A stretch of DNA of 64,000 bases, taken from Caballeronia pedi (GTDB lineage Bacteria > Pseudomonadota > Gammaproteobacteria > Burkholderiales > Burkholderiaceae). Location: the NCBI RefSeq assembly GCF_001544915.2, contig NZ_FCOE02000041.1, forward strand, positions 1-64,000, written 5' to 3'. Numbering within the stretch: position 1 is the first letter of the stretch; the number at the start of each line of letters is the position of its first letter. Shown piece by piece: positions 34,067-42,531 of the stretch. The position numbers and the translations under genes were made by a program. The notes beneath the pieces are model-generated. The model made no database searches. It was not told the DNA's origin and was given only the letters and a program-made list of their open reading frames with translations.

Positions 34067-35296
34067 ATGAAGGGAAGATATGCCGCCGCTTTCTCGATTG
34101 CTGCCGCGATGGCGGCGCAAGCCCATGCGCAAAGTACCGTCACCCTATACGGCATTGTGGATCTGGGCCTGCAGTACGCAAACAGCGCTCAGACTTCGAG
34201 AGTCGCAGGAGTACCGCAAGGTAAATCGCAGTTTGCAATGACAGACGCACACAGTACGGGCATGAGCGGAAGTCGCTGGGGCTTGAGAGGCGCCGAGGAC
34301 CTTGGAGGCGGCCTGAAGGCAATCTTCGCCCTGGAAAATGGCTTCCTCGCCAACACTGGAGCCCTCGCTCAGGGCGGTGCCGAGTTTGGACGTCAAGCGT
34401 GGGTTGGCATTTCCAGCCCTTGGGGAACAGTTACGGCTGGCCGACAATATGATCCGCTGGTGAACTACGTGCAGCAGTTCGCGGCCTCCGGCACGTTTGC
34501 GGGCTACATGGGTTCCCATCCGGACGATTTAGACAACCTGACGAACACGAACCGCATCAACAATTCCATCAAGTACGAGTCGGCGACCTATGGCGGATTT
34601 AAGGCCAGCGCGCTCTACAGTTTCGGCGGTGTTGCCGGTAGTGTCACTCAAAATCAAATATGGGGACTCGGTGCGGGGTACACGGGAACGAGCTTCGCAG
34701 CGGGAGTCGGATACATGAACGCCCGTGACCCGAATGTATCGTTCTACGGGAACACGCCCAACAAGGGGACAGCCACAGCGAACAATATCGGTTCGGCAGG
34801 GAGCGCCACTTCGCCGGAATCCAATCCGGTCTACGCAGGCTATGCGTCCGCCAAGACCTTGCAAATCATTGGCGGTGGCGCGTCCTATAACTTCGGTAGC
34901 ACGACGGTCTCGCTCGTCGGGACGAATGTACGTTTCGAATCGCTGGGATCATCGTCTGGCCCTAACCCGCTGGGTTATACCGGAGACGCGATTTTCACGA
35001 GCATCGATCTTAACGCTCGGTATTGGTTGACCCCGTCGCTGCAATTTGGCGCGGGAATCGACTATACGCATCGCAACTCGGTGAAGGGCGATGACGGGGC
35101 GAAATATCTCCAATTGGATCTGGGGGTCGACTACAACCTGTCCAAACGAACAGACCTGTACGCGCTGACGGTCCTTCAGCGCGCGATGGGTCGCGACTCC
35201 CTGGGCCAACCGGCTGTCGCGTCGATCGCTGGATTCAGCCCGTCATCGACTGACAAGCAGGTCGGCGTCCGCCTGGGCATCCGTCACAAGTTCTGA
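34067..35296 (+). CDS. trimeric porin, Burkholderia OmpC-like
   Basis: A 409-residue general porin. A 21-residue signal peptide ends AQAHAQ, followed by STVTLYGIVDLGLQYANS, the standard first strand; the GSRWGLRGAEDLGGG loop and the terminal RLGIRHKF with final Phe are also typical of the 16-strand family. AAGGAGACG precedes the ATG. It shares an operator-like block with the operon at 36237, so it probably admits that operon's substrate through the outer membrane. Its last 13 bases overlap the convergent tetR gene. Confidence 0.92.
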   Translation: MKGRYAAAFSIAAAMAAQAHAQSTVTLYGIVDLGLQYANSAQTSRVAGVPQGKSQFAMTDAHSTGMSGSRWGLRGAEDLGGGLKAIFALENGFLANTGALAQGGAEFGRQAWVGISSPWGTVTAGRQYDPLVNYVQQFAASGTFAGYMGSHPDDLDNLTNTNRINNSIKYESATYGGFKASALYSFGGVAGSVTQNQIWGLGAGYTGTSFAAGVGYMNARDPNVSFYGNTPNKGTATANNIGSAGSATSPESNPVYAGYASAKTLQIIGGGASYNFGSTTVSLVGTNVRFESLGSSSGPNPLGYTGDAIFTSIDLNARYWLTPSLQFGAGIDYTHRNSVKGDDGAKYLQLDLGVDYNLSKRTDLYALTVLQRAMGRDSLGQPAVASIAGFSPSSTDKQVGVRLGIRHKF

Positions 35297-36120
35297 TCGT
35301 TACTTGGCTCTGTCGCGCGCTTGCGTCTTGCAGCGCGCGGCGCCGTCCTGGCGGACTCTTTGCTCTGTCGCGCAAGCCACTGCTCGAAGCCCTCTAGCAG
35401 CACTCGCAGCCCCTCATCGAAGGCGCGGTCCGCGCTCAATTCAGAAAACGCCTTACCTACCAGCTTTGCCGCCGGATACCTGTCGTCCGAGGCGGCATCG
35501 AACTTCCCGCGAATATACGCCGAGTGCTCTGCTGGCGACTGGCGTCCCGCCGCCGAGATGCTCGACGACAACAGATATTGCGCGAGCAGGTGATAGGCAA
35601 GCGCCGTCTGATCTGCAGAAAATCCCCCCTGAAGGAAGCAGGACGTAGTGTGATTGAAAAGCGCAAGCCCATAGTCAATTTCGCCGGGACCGACAGACTG
35701 GAACAGTCGAAACCGATTATGGGACGCAATATATAGGCTCACTCCGGGCATATCACGCGCGAGGGAATAGGAAATTCGAGCGATTTTTTCTACGTCCGAA
35801 CGCCAATTTCCGGTGAGCGCCGGAAGCGCTTCGAGCCGCCGACGGTAGTAGCTGTTAAGCACGCCAGAGATGAGGTCGTCTCGACTGCCCAAGTAGTAGT
35901 GAATCAACCCAGGCGCGACCCCCATCTCTTTCGCGAGCTGAACCATCGACACTTGATCGAGCGGCATCGTGCGGGCCATTTCACTCGCGCGATCGATGAT
36001 CACGTTGCGTGACAAGATCGGTTCGGCACCAATGGCCGAAGCGGCTTTCGGCGGCCGGCCGCGTCGCCGCGGGGCAGTCTCAGCAATCACCTCATCTGTT
36101 TTTCTGGATGCAGCCGTCAT
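35284..36120 (-). CDS. TetR family regulator, probable controller of porin and aryl-CoA operon
   Basis: A 278-residue TetR-type regulator with a basic N-terminal extension (PRRRGRPPKAA), then the helix-turn-helix (MVQLAKEMGVAPGLIHYYLG) and a long ligand domain. The ATG at 36120 is preferred; the frame extending to 36315 would cross the operator. It is divergent from the operon at 36237 and convergent with the porin, overlapping the porin's 3' end by 13 bases. Two related operator blocks (33926 and 36165) suggest that it controls both flanks. The ligand is probably the CoA thioester or free acid handled by the operon. Confidence 0.85.
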   Translation of the reverse strand: MTAASRKTDEVIAETAPRRRGRPPKAASAIGAEPILSRNVIIDRASEMARTMPLDQVSMVQLAKEMGVAPGLIHYYLGSRDDLISGVLNSYYRRRLEALPALTGNWRSDVEKIARISYSLARDMPGVSLYIASHNRFRLFQSVGPGEIDYGLALFNHTTSCFLQGGFSADQTALAYHLLAQYLLSSSISAAGRQSPAEHSAYIRGKFDAASDDRYPAAKLVGKAFSELSADRAFDEGLRVLLEGFEQWLARQSKESARTAPRAARRKRATEPSNDQNL

Positions 36121-36164
36121 GGTGTGCAAGCGGTCTCGGGAAAGTACTGACAGTCTACCTAGAA

Positions 36165-36194
36165 AATTTAATTGACACCCATCGCAATTAAATT
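36165..36194 (+). promoter_or_regulatory. perfect inverted repeat over the aryl-CoA operon promoter
   Basis: AATTTAATTG (36165-36174), a 10-base spacer and CAATTAAATT (36185-36194) form a perfect 10-base inverted repeat. TTGACA (36172-36177) overlaps the left arm, and TACCAT (36196-36201) at 18 bases may be the -10. It lies 45 bases before tetR and 42 before the operon start. Confidence 0.8.
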
Positions 36195-36236
36195 CTACCA
36201 TGCTTCCAATGGCTCTCAATATTTGAAGGAGGCAAC

Positions 36237-37493
36237 GTGGCTGAAATCGAGAAGGCGGTGGTGACCGCTGGACTTCGCGGGGCAAATTGGGATCCGGCCC
36301 TGATGCGCCGCCCATACAAGGTAGTGCCGTATGCGCTTCAGACGGCCGACGGCCAGAAGACGCTCGGATTTCTCTTCAGCAGGACGGGAACAGAGAAGAC
36401 CGTCGTATCGATCATGCATCCGCGCGAGATGTCGGTGACGCACTATCTTGTCCCTTCGGTGCTTGATGCTGGCTGCGCATGCTGGGTGCAAGGTCCGCGC
36501 TCCATCGGCAATGACCTCCGTCTGGAACACGAGATCGCGCTGCTTGACGTGGCCGCTGGCATGAGCCATTTGCGAGCACTCGACTTTAAGAACATTGTCC
36601 TTCTCGGCAACTCGGGCGGCGGGGCGCTATATGCCTTTTACAATCAACAGTCCAATCTGGCCCCAGAAGCTCGCATCCGGCGCACACCGGGTGGCCGTCC
36701 GACGGGACTGTCGGAAGCGGAAATGCCGACCGCTGACGGCCTCATCCTGGTGTCGCCTCATCCTGGCCAAGGCGCGATTCTCCTGAACAGCCTGGATCCC
36801 AGCGTCGTTGACGAGAATGACCCCATGTCCGTCGACTCGGCGCTCGATCCGTTCAGCGCGGAAAACGGGTACGACCTTGAAGCTCGTAGAGGTCACTACT
36901 CGCAGGAGTTTGTACAGCGCTACAAAGCGGCCCAAATCGTTCGGGCAGAGAAACTTGACGCGCACTCGCGCGAACTGATCGCCCGCAAACAGGAAGCGCG
37001 CAAACGGGTAAAAGATGGGATCGCGAGCGCGAGCGAGCGTCGTGTGGCCGGGTACGCTCCCATCTTCCAAGTCTGGCGAACCGATGCCGATCTTCGTGCT
37101 TGGGACACATCGATCGACCCCTCGGACCGCAAGGTCGGCTCGTTGTGGGGTAATGATCCCTTCACTTCGAATTGGGGAAGCGTCGCGTTCGGTCGCGTCG
37201 TCACGCCGGAGTCGTGGCTGTCGACATGGTCGGGGCTTTCAAGCAACGCGTCGTTCGCGAAATGTGCGTCGTCGATCGAAGCGCCCACGTTACTCCTCGA
37301 ATATACCGGCGATCAGTGTGCATATCCGGAAGATTTCGAGCGCATCTACAGCGATATCGCCGCCAAAGACAAGTCTCGAGTCAAGGTGCGCGGCAACCAT
37401 CATGGCATGGCCCTCAAGCGTGATGACCCATCAGGTCGAGAAGTGGCGGGTCAACATATCGGTACCTGGCTGGACAGGACTTTTGCGTCCTGA
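36237..37493 (+). CDS. alpha/beta hydrolase, first gene of aryl-CoA operon
   Basis: A 418-residue alpha/beta hydrolase with a GTG start behind AAGGAGG. The nucleophile elbow is GNSGGG (Ser about residue 124), and a His near the C-terminus (GNHHGM) fits the catalytic His. It is longer than simple esterases, with an insert of about 80 residues after residue 180 that may form a lid. No signal peptide. As first gene after the TetR operator it may hydrolyse an ester or amide to release the aromatic acid that the ligase activates next, or act on a ring-cleavage product. The substrate is not known. Confidence 0.8.
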   Translation: MAEIEKAVVTAGLRGANWDPALMRRPYKVVPYALQTADGQKTLGFLFSRTGTEKTVVSIMHPREMSVTHYLVPSVLDAGCACWVQGPRSIGNDLRLEHEIALLDVAAGMSHLRALDFKNIVLLGNSGGGALYAFYNQQSNLAPEARIRRTPGGRPTGLSEAEMPTADGLILVSPHPGQGAILLNSLDPSVVDENDPMSVDSALDPFSAENGYDLEARRGHYSQEFVQRYKAAQIVRAEKLDAHSRELIARKQEARKRVKDGIASASERRVAGYAPIFQVWRTDADLRAWDTSIDPSDRKVGSLWGNDPFTSNWGSVAFGRVVTPESWLSTWSGLSSNASFAKCASSIEAPTLLLEYTGDQCAYPEDFERIYSDIAAKDKSRVKVRGNHHGMALKRDDPSGREVAGQHIGTWLDRTFAS

Positions 37494-37508
37494 CGCCGCA
37501 TCTCACAG

Positions 37509-39221
37509 ATGAAGATGGAGACACAGTTGAACGAGATCAAATTCAGGCCTAAGGAGCTCCTGCAAGGAGTTCGCTATCCCGATGCCGATCGGTTGGCCCG
37601 CTACATGGAGGAAGGCATTCTCGGGAGCCAGTCGCTGCGCGCAGCGCTGCGGGAATCGTTTCGAGACAATGCTCACCGCAATGCGCTTGTCGGTCCCGAG
37701 GGGGAGTTCACCTATGAGCAGTTTGACGACCTCACGGATAGGTTCGGCGCGGCATTGCTGCGTCAAGGAGCTCGTCCGCTTGACCCCGTCATTCTCCAGT
37801 GCGGCAACTGCAACGAGCTGCTGATTGCCTTTGTCGGTTGCCTGAAGGCAGCGCTGATTCCCCTTTGTGCACTGCAGGCATTTCGCAAGCACGAGATTTC
37901 GTATCTGGGCAACCTGTGTGAAGCCGCGGTGCACATCGTTCAAGGGGACGACGCCAAGTTCGACGACGTGGCATTTGCGGAAGAGATGCAGGAAAACGTC
38001 CCTTCGCTGCGCATTATCGTGCAGGCACGAGGAGAGAAACGCGGCAAGGCAGAGACGTTGTGGTCGCTGGCCGACAGCGTGGATCGCGCTGAAGCACGTC
38101 GCATGCTGGACGCGATCCCCGATGATCCCTTTCAGGTTGCCGTTTTCCAGTTGTCGGGGGGGACGACCGGAGTACCCAAGATCATTCCGCGCTTCCAAAA
38201 CGACTATCTGCTGAACATGCGCGAAGTCGCGAAGTGGAATGACTACAACAAGGACGATGTCCTGTTCATGCCTACCCCCTTCATGCACAACATGAACATG
38301 GCCTGCTTCTTCGGACCGATGATGCTAGTCGGTGCGAGCGTAACGGTGTGCCCGGACATTCGGCAGGAAACGCTCTGCGGTGTAGTCGAACGATACAAAC
38401 CGACTTGGTTTGGTCTAGCTGGCCCGATCCTATCGCGTATCACGGAAACGATGCGTCTTGCAACTGACGAGGAGAAGCAACGCCGCAAGCTTATCGGGCC
38501 GAAAAACGCTCCTCGCTTGAGGGATATGCTGGGCTCACCTTGCTACCACATCTTCGGAATGACAGAAGGGGTGATCATGTTCGCGCACCCTTCGGACCCG
38601 CAGGCGGTGCTCGACGAGTCTGTTGGACGCCCTGTTTCAGCCTATGACGAAGTGCGGATTGTAGAACCTGGAACTGATACTGAAGTGCCAGACGGAGAAA
38701 TCGGTGAGGCGCTGTTTCGCGGCCCTTACACCATCCGCGGTTACTTCAAGTCCGAGAAAGAAGACGTGCACCGCTTTACTGCCGATGGGTTCTACCGCTC
38801 AGGCGACCTGATGATGGCGAAGGTCATTGACGGGAAGCGCTATTTCTATTTCCGCGGTCGCACAAAGGACGTCGTGGATCGCGGTGGCGAAAAGATCAAC
38901 GCTGAGGAATTGGAGAACTTGATCAACACGTGCCCGCGCGTCCACGCATCGGCGATTGTGGGCATGCCCGATCCCGTCTACGGCGAGAAAGTGTGTGCAT
39001 TTATTGTTCCTAAGCCGGGACAAGCGCCGCTCACGTTACGCGAATTAACGGAGTTTCTGCAAGCCGAAGGGCTTGCGAAGTTCAAATGGCCAGAGCGCGT
39101 GGAAATCATCTCTGAGTTCCCCGTTACCGCGTCGGGCAAGCTGAGCAAAGTCCTGCTGCGCAAGCAGGTGATGGAGCGCCTTGATCAAGAGCGCACTCAA
39201 CGAACTGTCACACAGGGATAA
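37509..39221 (+). CDS. AMP-forming aryl-CoA/aryl-acid ligase
   Basis: A 570-residue adenylate-forming enzyme resembling the 2,3-dihydroxybenzoate/salicylate-AMP ligase group. Motifs are LSGGTTGVPKIIPR (residues 215-228), HIFGMTEG, YRSGDL, RGGEKINAEELE and the catalytic lysine in TASGKLSK. It activates a carboxylic acid with ATP and probably transfers it to CoA. The start is unsure: the ATG at 37509 lacks a ribosome site, while a TTG six codons later has GGAG at good spacing. It precedes a monooxygenase of the aryl-CoA type, so an aromatic acid such as a salicylate is the expected substrate. Confidence 0.87.
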   Translation: MKMETQLNEIKFRPKELLQGVRYPDADRLARYMEEGILGSQSLRAALRESFRDNAHRNALVGPEGEFTYEQFDDLTDRFGAALLRQGARPLDPVILQCGNCNELLIAFVGCLKAALIPLCALQAFRKHEISYLGNLCEAAVHIVQGDDAKFDDVAFAEEMQENVPSLRIIVQARGEKRGKAETLWSLADSVDRAEARRMLDAIPDDPFQVAVFQLSGGTTGVPKIIPRFQNDYLLNMREVAKWNDYNKDDVLFMPTPFMHNMNMACFFGPMMLVGASVTVCPDIRQETLCGVVERYKPTWFGLAGPILSRITETMRLATDEEKQRRKLIGPKNAPRLRDMLGSPCYHIFGMTEGVIMFAHPSDPQAVLDESVGRPVSAYDEVRIVEPGTDTEVPDGEIGEALFRGPYTIRGYFKSEKEDVHRFTADGFYRSGDLMMAKVIDGKRYFYFRGRTKDVVDRGGEKINAEELENLINTCPRVHASAIVGMPDPVYGEKVCAFIVPKPGQAPLTLRELTEFLQAEGLAKFKWPERVEIISEFPVTASGKLSKVLLRKQVMERLDQERTQRTVTQG

Positions 39222-39224
39222 GTC

Positions 39225-40094
39225 ATGAACTGTTCAGAAAAAGCAACCTTCCTCTCAAATCCTGTGCTTCACGGGGTGCATCACACTGCGCGTCCGACAT
39301 GGAAGCTCGAAGAGACCGTGCATTTCTATCGCGACTTGCTGGGACTGCCGCTGGTTCACGCCATCTCGGCTCGCGGCTGGGGTCCGGCAGACCACGCCGA
39401 CTTCCTTCACTTTTTCTTCGATAGTGGAAATGGCAGCACAATTGCTTTCTTCTACTATATCGGCACCGAGCGTCCCGAAAAGCTCGTCCCGACCGAACAC
39501 TATCAAGAGCGGGCCACTCACACCGCATGGCTCGTCAAGGATGCTAATGAGCTTGCCGACTGGCGAGCACGCGTGGAAGAGACAGGTATTCCGCTACGCT
39601 ATCAGGTACGGCATGAAGTAATCGAGTCGATCTACTTCGTCGATCCCAACGGCTATCCCATCGAAATCACGTATCAAACCCGGCCGTTCGAAGAAAAAGA
39701 CGCAGGCGATGCTACTCGTACCATCGAGGCCGCAATCGAACTGGAGCGTGCAAGCCACGAGGGTACGTCGTTTAAGAGCATCGAACCGGTATGGCAGCGC
39801 AAAGGTGACCATCTCAACAAGGCTGTGCGATCGGACGTCGCGTCCGTCTTCGTTCTGGACGTCCCAGAATTCAGCGCTCTCGTTGCTGCCGTTGACGCGG
39901 CCGACGGCTACAAGGCCACACGAGTGGAAGGCGGCTATATCCGAATCGACGGAGCGCCAGGAATCACGTTCGAGCGCAAAGCGTTGGGCCTCAAGCCCGC
40001 GGTTTGGTACGGCGCCTTGACCGGAGGCCTCGTCGGATCCATCGAACAATTCGACACCGACAAACTGGTAATCACCCCGACGGTGCAATCATGA
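39225..40094 (+). CDS. VOC superfamily protein, extradiol dioxygenase-like
   Basis: A 289-residue two-module vicinal-oxygen-chelate protein, the size of type I extradiol dioxygenases. The first module runs from GVHHTARPTWKLEETVHFYR to FVDPNGYPIEITYQ, offering metal ligands of the usual His/His/Glu kind; the second half (from about residue 190) is more divergent. It may open an aromatic diol or hydroquinone ring made by the adjacent monooxygenase, or act as a lyase/isomerase. It starts three bases after the ligase stop and overlaps the monooxygenase start in ATGA. Confidence 0.8.
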   Translation: MNCSEKATFLSNPVLHGVHHTARPTWKLEETVHFYRDLLGLPLVHAISARGWGPADHADFLHFFFDSGNGSTIAFFYYIGTERPEKLVPTEHYQERATHTAWLVKDANELADWRARVEETGIPLRYQVRHEVIESIYFVDPNGYPIEITYQTRPFEEKDAGDATRTIEAAIELERASHEGTSFKSIEPVWQRKGDHLNKAVRSDVASVFVLDVPEFSALVAAVDAADGYKATRVEGGYIRIDGAPGITFERKALGLKPAVWYGALTGGLVGSIEQFDTDKLVITPTVQS

Positions 40095-41248
40095 AAATCG
40101 ACATTGTTGGAGGCGGCCCGTCCGGTCTCTTCCTCGCGATCCTTCTTGCCCGTCTCGCGCCACACGTCAAGACGGAAGTGATCGAGCAGAACGCAGCCGA
40201 CGCGACCTTCGGCTTCGGCGTGGTCCTTGCCGACACAGGTTTGTCGCGCCTGAACGATGCTGCGCCCGAAGTCTGCGCTGATCTCATGGCGGCCATGAAG
40301 TTCAGTACGCAGCAAACGATCGTCAGCGGCAGCACGCCGATCACCGTCAAGCGTCCAGGACAAGGCGGCGGCGCCATTCCCAGACTCAAACTCCTGAATA
40401 TTCTGCAGGACCACGCCGCGCGCCTGAACATTCCCGTGACCTACTCGTCGCGTGTCTCCGATATCGAGTCGCTAACTGGGGACATCGTCGTGGGAGCAGA
40501 TGGTGTCAATTCGCGTGTGCGCACAAGCGACGAGATCGGATTTGGTACTACTAAGAGGGAATTGAGCAATCACTTTGCTTGGTTCGGTGTCGGAAAAGCA
40601 TTTGAATGTCCCGCTTTGGTTTTTCGAGAATACCACGGTGGCTATTTCGTCGCGCACTACTATCCGTATTCCGAGACGATGAGCACGTTCGTCGCTGAGT
40701 GCGATCATCAGACCTGGATCGACCTGGGTTTGGAACAGTTGTCGCTGGACGAAAGGCAGAGTCTTTTCGAAACGGTATTCGCGGCAGAACTGGATGGCCA
40801 CAAGCTGATCTCAAACAATTCGGCTTGGCGGCAGTTCCCTGTTATCCGAAATGCAAACTGGTTCAATGGAAACCGCGTTTTGATCGGTGATGCGCTTGCG
40901 AGTGCGCACTTTTCCATCGGATCGGGAACCCGCATCGCCATGGAAGATTCGATCGCGCTCGCCCAAGCGATCGCCTCCAGTGGCGAAGACGTTCAACGTG
41001 CGCTTGATGGGTACGTGGAACTGCGCCGCGAGTCCAAGGATCGTTTGATCCACGCGTCCGAGGCTTCATATCTTTGGTACGAGAACATCCGCGAGTGGAT
41101 GACGACTTTCTCGCCGCATCAGTTCGTCTATCAGTTTATGACTCGTACTGGGCGGGTCGATGTAGCACGTTTGCGAGAACAATACCCAGAACTCGTTCGC
41201 GAACTGGAAAGCGCCGGTGCGATACCTGCCAACGAGGCCATTTCATGA
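40091..41248 (+). CDS. FAD-dependent monooxygenase, salicylyl/anthraniloyl-CoA hydroxylase-like
   Basis: A 385-residue flavoprotein monooxygenase. It has an N-terminal GGGPSG FAD motif, GADGVNSRVR, and LIGDALASAHFSIGSGTR for the second FAD contact. The segment TFGFGVVLADTGLSRL is characteristic of the group acting on CoA-bound aromatic acids (salicylyl-CoA 5-hydroxylase, anthraniloyl-CoA monooxygenase). It has no reductase-type C-terminal fusion. It overlaps the VOC gene before it and the thioesterase gene after it by ATGA, so the three are translationally coupled. The likely reaction is ring hydroxylation of the thioester made by the ligase. Confidence 0.84.
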   Translation: MKIDIVGGGPSGLFLAILLARLAPHVKTEVIEQNAADATFGFGVVLADTGLSRLNDAAPEVCADLMAAMKFSTQQTIVSGSTPITVKRPGQGGGAIPRLKLLNILQDHAARLNIPVTYSSRVSDIESLTGDIVVGADGVNSRVRTSDEIGFGTTKRELSNHFAWFGVGKAFECPALVFREYHGGYFVAHYYPYSETMSTFVAECDHQTWIDLGLEQLSLDERQSLFETVFAAELDGHKLISNNSAWRQFPVIRNANWFNGNRVLIGDALASAHFSIGSGTRIAMEDSIALAQAIASSGEDVQRALDGYVELRRESKDRLIHASEASYLWYENIREWMTTFSPHQFVYQFMTRTGRVDVARLREQYPELVRELESAGAIPANEAIS

Positions 41249-41724
41249 TTCACAGCTACGAGTACGTTCTGCGGGAAGATCCGTTCATCGTGCGTCGTAC
41301 AGTGCGCTGGGCCGATTGCGATCCGGCTGGCGTGGTATTCACCGGGCGGTTCGGTGATTATGTTCTGAGCGCGGTAGCTCTGTTCAAGGAGTTCATTGCG
41401 GAGTCAACTGGTGGCGAAGGAAAATCTCTGGGTGAGCGTTTCAACGTCGGATTGCCGTGTCGCGGCATGACGTTCGATTTTCACGGAACGCTGTGGCCGA
41501 ACGACAGCATCGATATTCGTTGCAGCATTGGCGAGGTTCGGACGCGCTCCTTCGACATTCTTCTCGACGCTAAGTCACCGGACAGTCGGCCGATCTTCAC
41601 GGCTAAATTCTCGCCTATCTGTGTTCGCACCGACGCGCGTGTCGGGACCGATATTCCCGATCCGATGAGAAGGGCGCTCGCACAATTTTCGCAAAATCCG
41701 CTTCAGCAAACGGAGTTGACATGA
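41245..41724 (+). CDS. 4HBT-type acyl-CoA thioesterase
   Basis: A 159-residue hotdog-fold thioesterase with the 4-hydroxybenzoyl-CoA thioesterase signature VRWADCDPAGVVF (catalytic Asp in WADCD). It is expected to release the hydroxylated aromatic acid from CoA. The ATG overlaps the monooxygenase stop, and its own stop overlaps the next start (ATGA). Confidence 0.86.
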   Translation: MIHSYEYVLREDPFIVRRTVRWADCDPAGVVFTGRFGDYVLSAVALFKEFIAESTGGEGKSLGERFNVGLPCRGMTFDFHGTLWPNDSIDIRCSIGEVRTRSFDILLDAKSPDSRPIFTAKFSPICVRTDARVGTDIPDPMRRALAQFSQNPLQQTELT

Positions 41725-42476
41725 ATTTTCGCATCGGGCAAATCGTGCCTAGTTCAAACATCACGATGGAGAAGGAGATTCCGGCTCTGTTCGCGTCATA
41801 TATGCGTGCTCACCCGGAGCATCAGTTTTCCTTTCATGCGAGTCGGGTGAGGATGCACCGGGTTGTTGCGGAGGAATTAGAGCGAATGAATCGTGACACA
41901 GGGCGTTGTGCGGTTGAGCTAGCCGACGCTCGCGTGGATGTACTTAGCACCGCCTGCCTCGTCGCGATCATGTGCATGGGGCCCGGCTATCACCGGACCG
42001 CGGCGCAGTCACTCAATGACGCGCTAAAGGAGCATCCCGCATCGCCGGGCGTGATGACGTCCGCTGGCGCGCTGGTCGACGAGCTAAAGAGCTTTGGCGC
42101 AAAGCGCATTTCGCTGATGGCGCCGTACTCTGATGCCCTGACAAAGCGTGTGGTCGATTACATCGAAGCTGAGGGTATCCAAGTTCACGACGCGATTAAT
42201 TTCTCCATCGAAGACAACCTCGACGTTGGCGCACGCGATCCGATGCTTCTGCTCGATGACGTAAAAAAGCTGAACGTGACGGGTGTCGACACGGTGGTCC
42301 TGTCAGCCTGCGTGCAGATGCCATCACTGCCGGCCATTCAGAAAGCACAGGAAATGCTCGGCATCCCCGTTACGTCGACCGCGGTATGTACCGTACGTCA
42401 AATGCTGAAGCTCCTTAGCCTCGATCCGTCGGCGCCCGGCGCGGGCGCCTATCTCGGTGACCGAGGCGGTCTATAG
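41721..42476 (+). CDS. maleate cis-trans isomerase-like protein (Asp/Glu racemase superfamily)
   Basis: A 251-residue member of the maleate isomerase/arylmalonate decarboxylase group, of the usual size. The two active-site cysteines are at Cys79 (STACLVAIMCMG) and Cys197 (SACVQMP), and the N-terminal IGQIVPSSNITME matches the carboxylate-binding loop of maleate isomerases. If it isomerises maleate to fumarate, the pathway would produce maleate after ring cleavage, as in gentisate-type routes with a hydrolase. A decarboxylase role is also possible. Coupled by ATGA to the thioesterase gene. Confidence 0.82.
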   Translation: MNFRIGQIVPSSNITMEKEIPALFASYMRAHPEHQFSFHASRVRMHRVVAEELERMNRDTGRCAVELADARVDVLSTACLVAIMCMGPGYHRTAAQSLNDALKEHPASPGVMTSAGALVDELKSFGAKRISLMAPYSDALTKRVVDYIEAEGIQVHDAINFSIEDNLDVGARDPMLLLDDVKKLNVTGVDTVVLSACVQMPSLPAIQKAQEMLGIPVTSTAVCTVRQMLKLLSLDPSAPGAGAYLGDRGGL

Positions 42477-42531
42477 GGTTGATTGAAGGCAGCAACGCAT
42501 CTAGTCATATACAGAACTCAAGGAGACAGGC

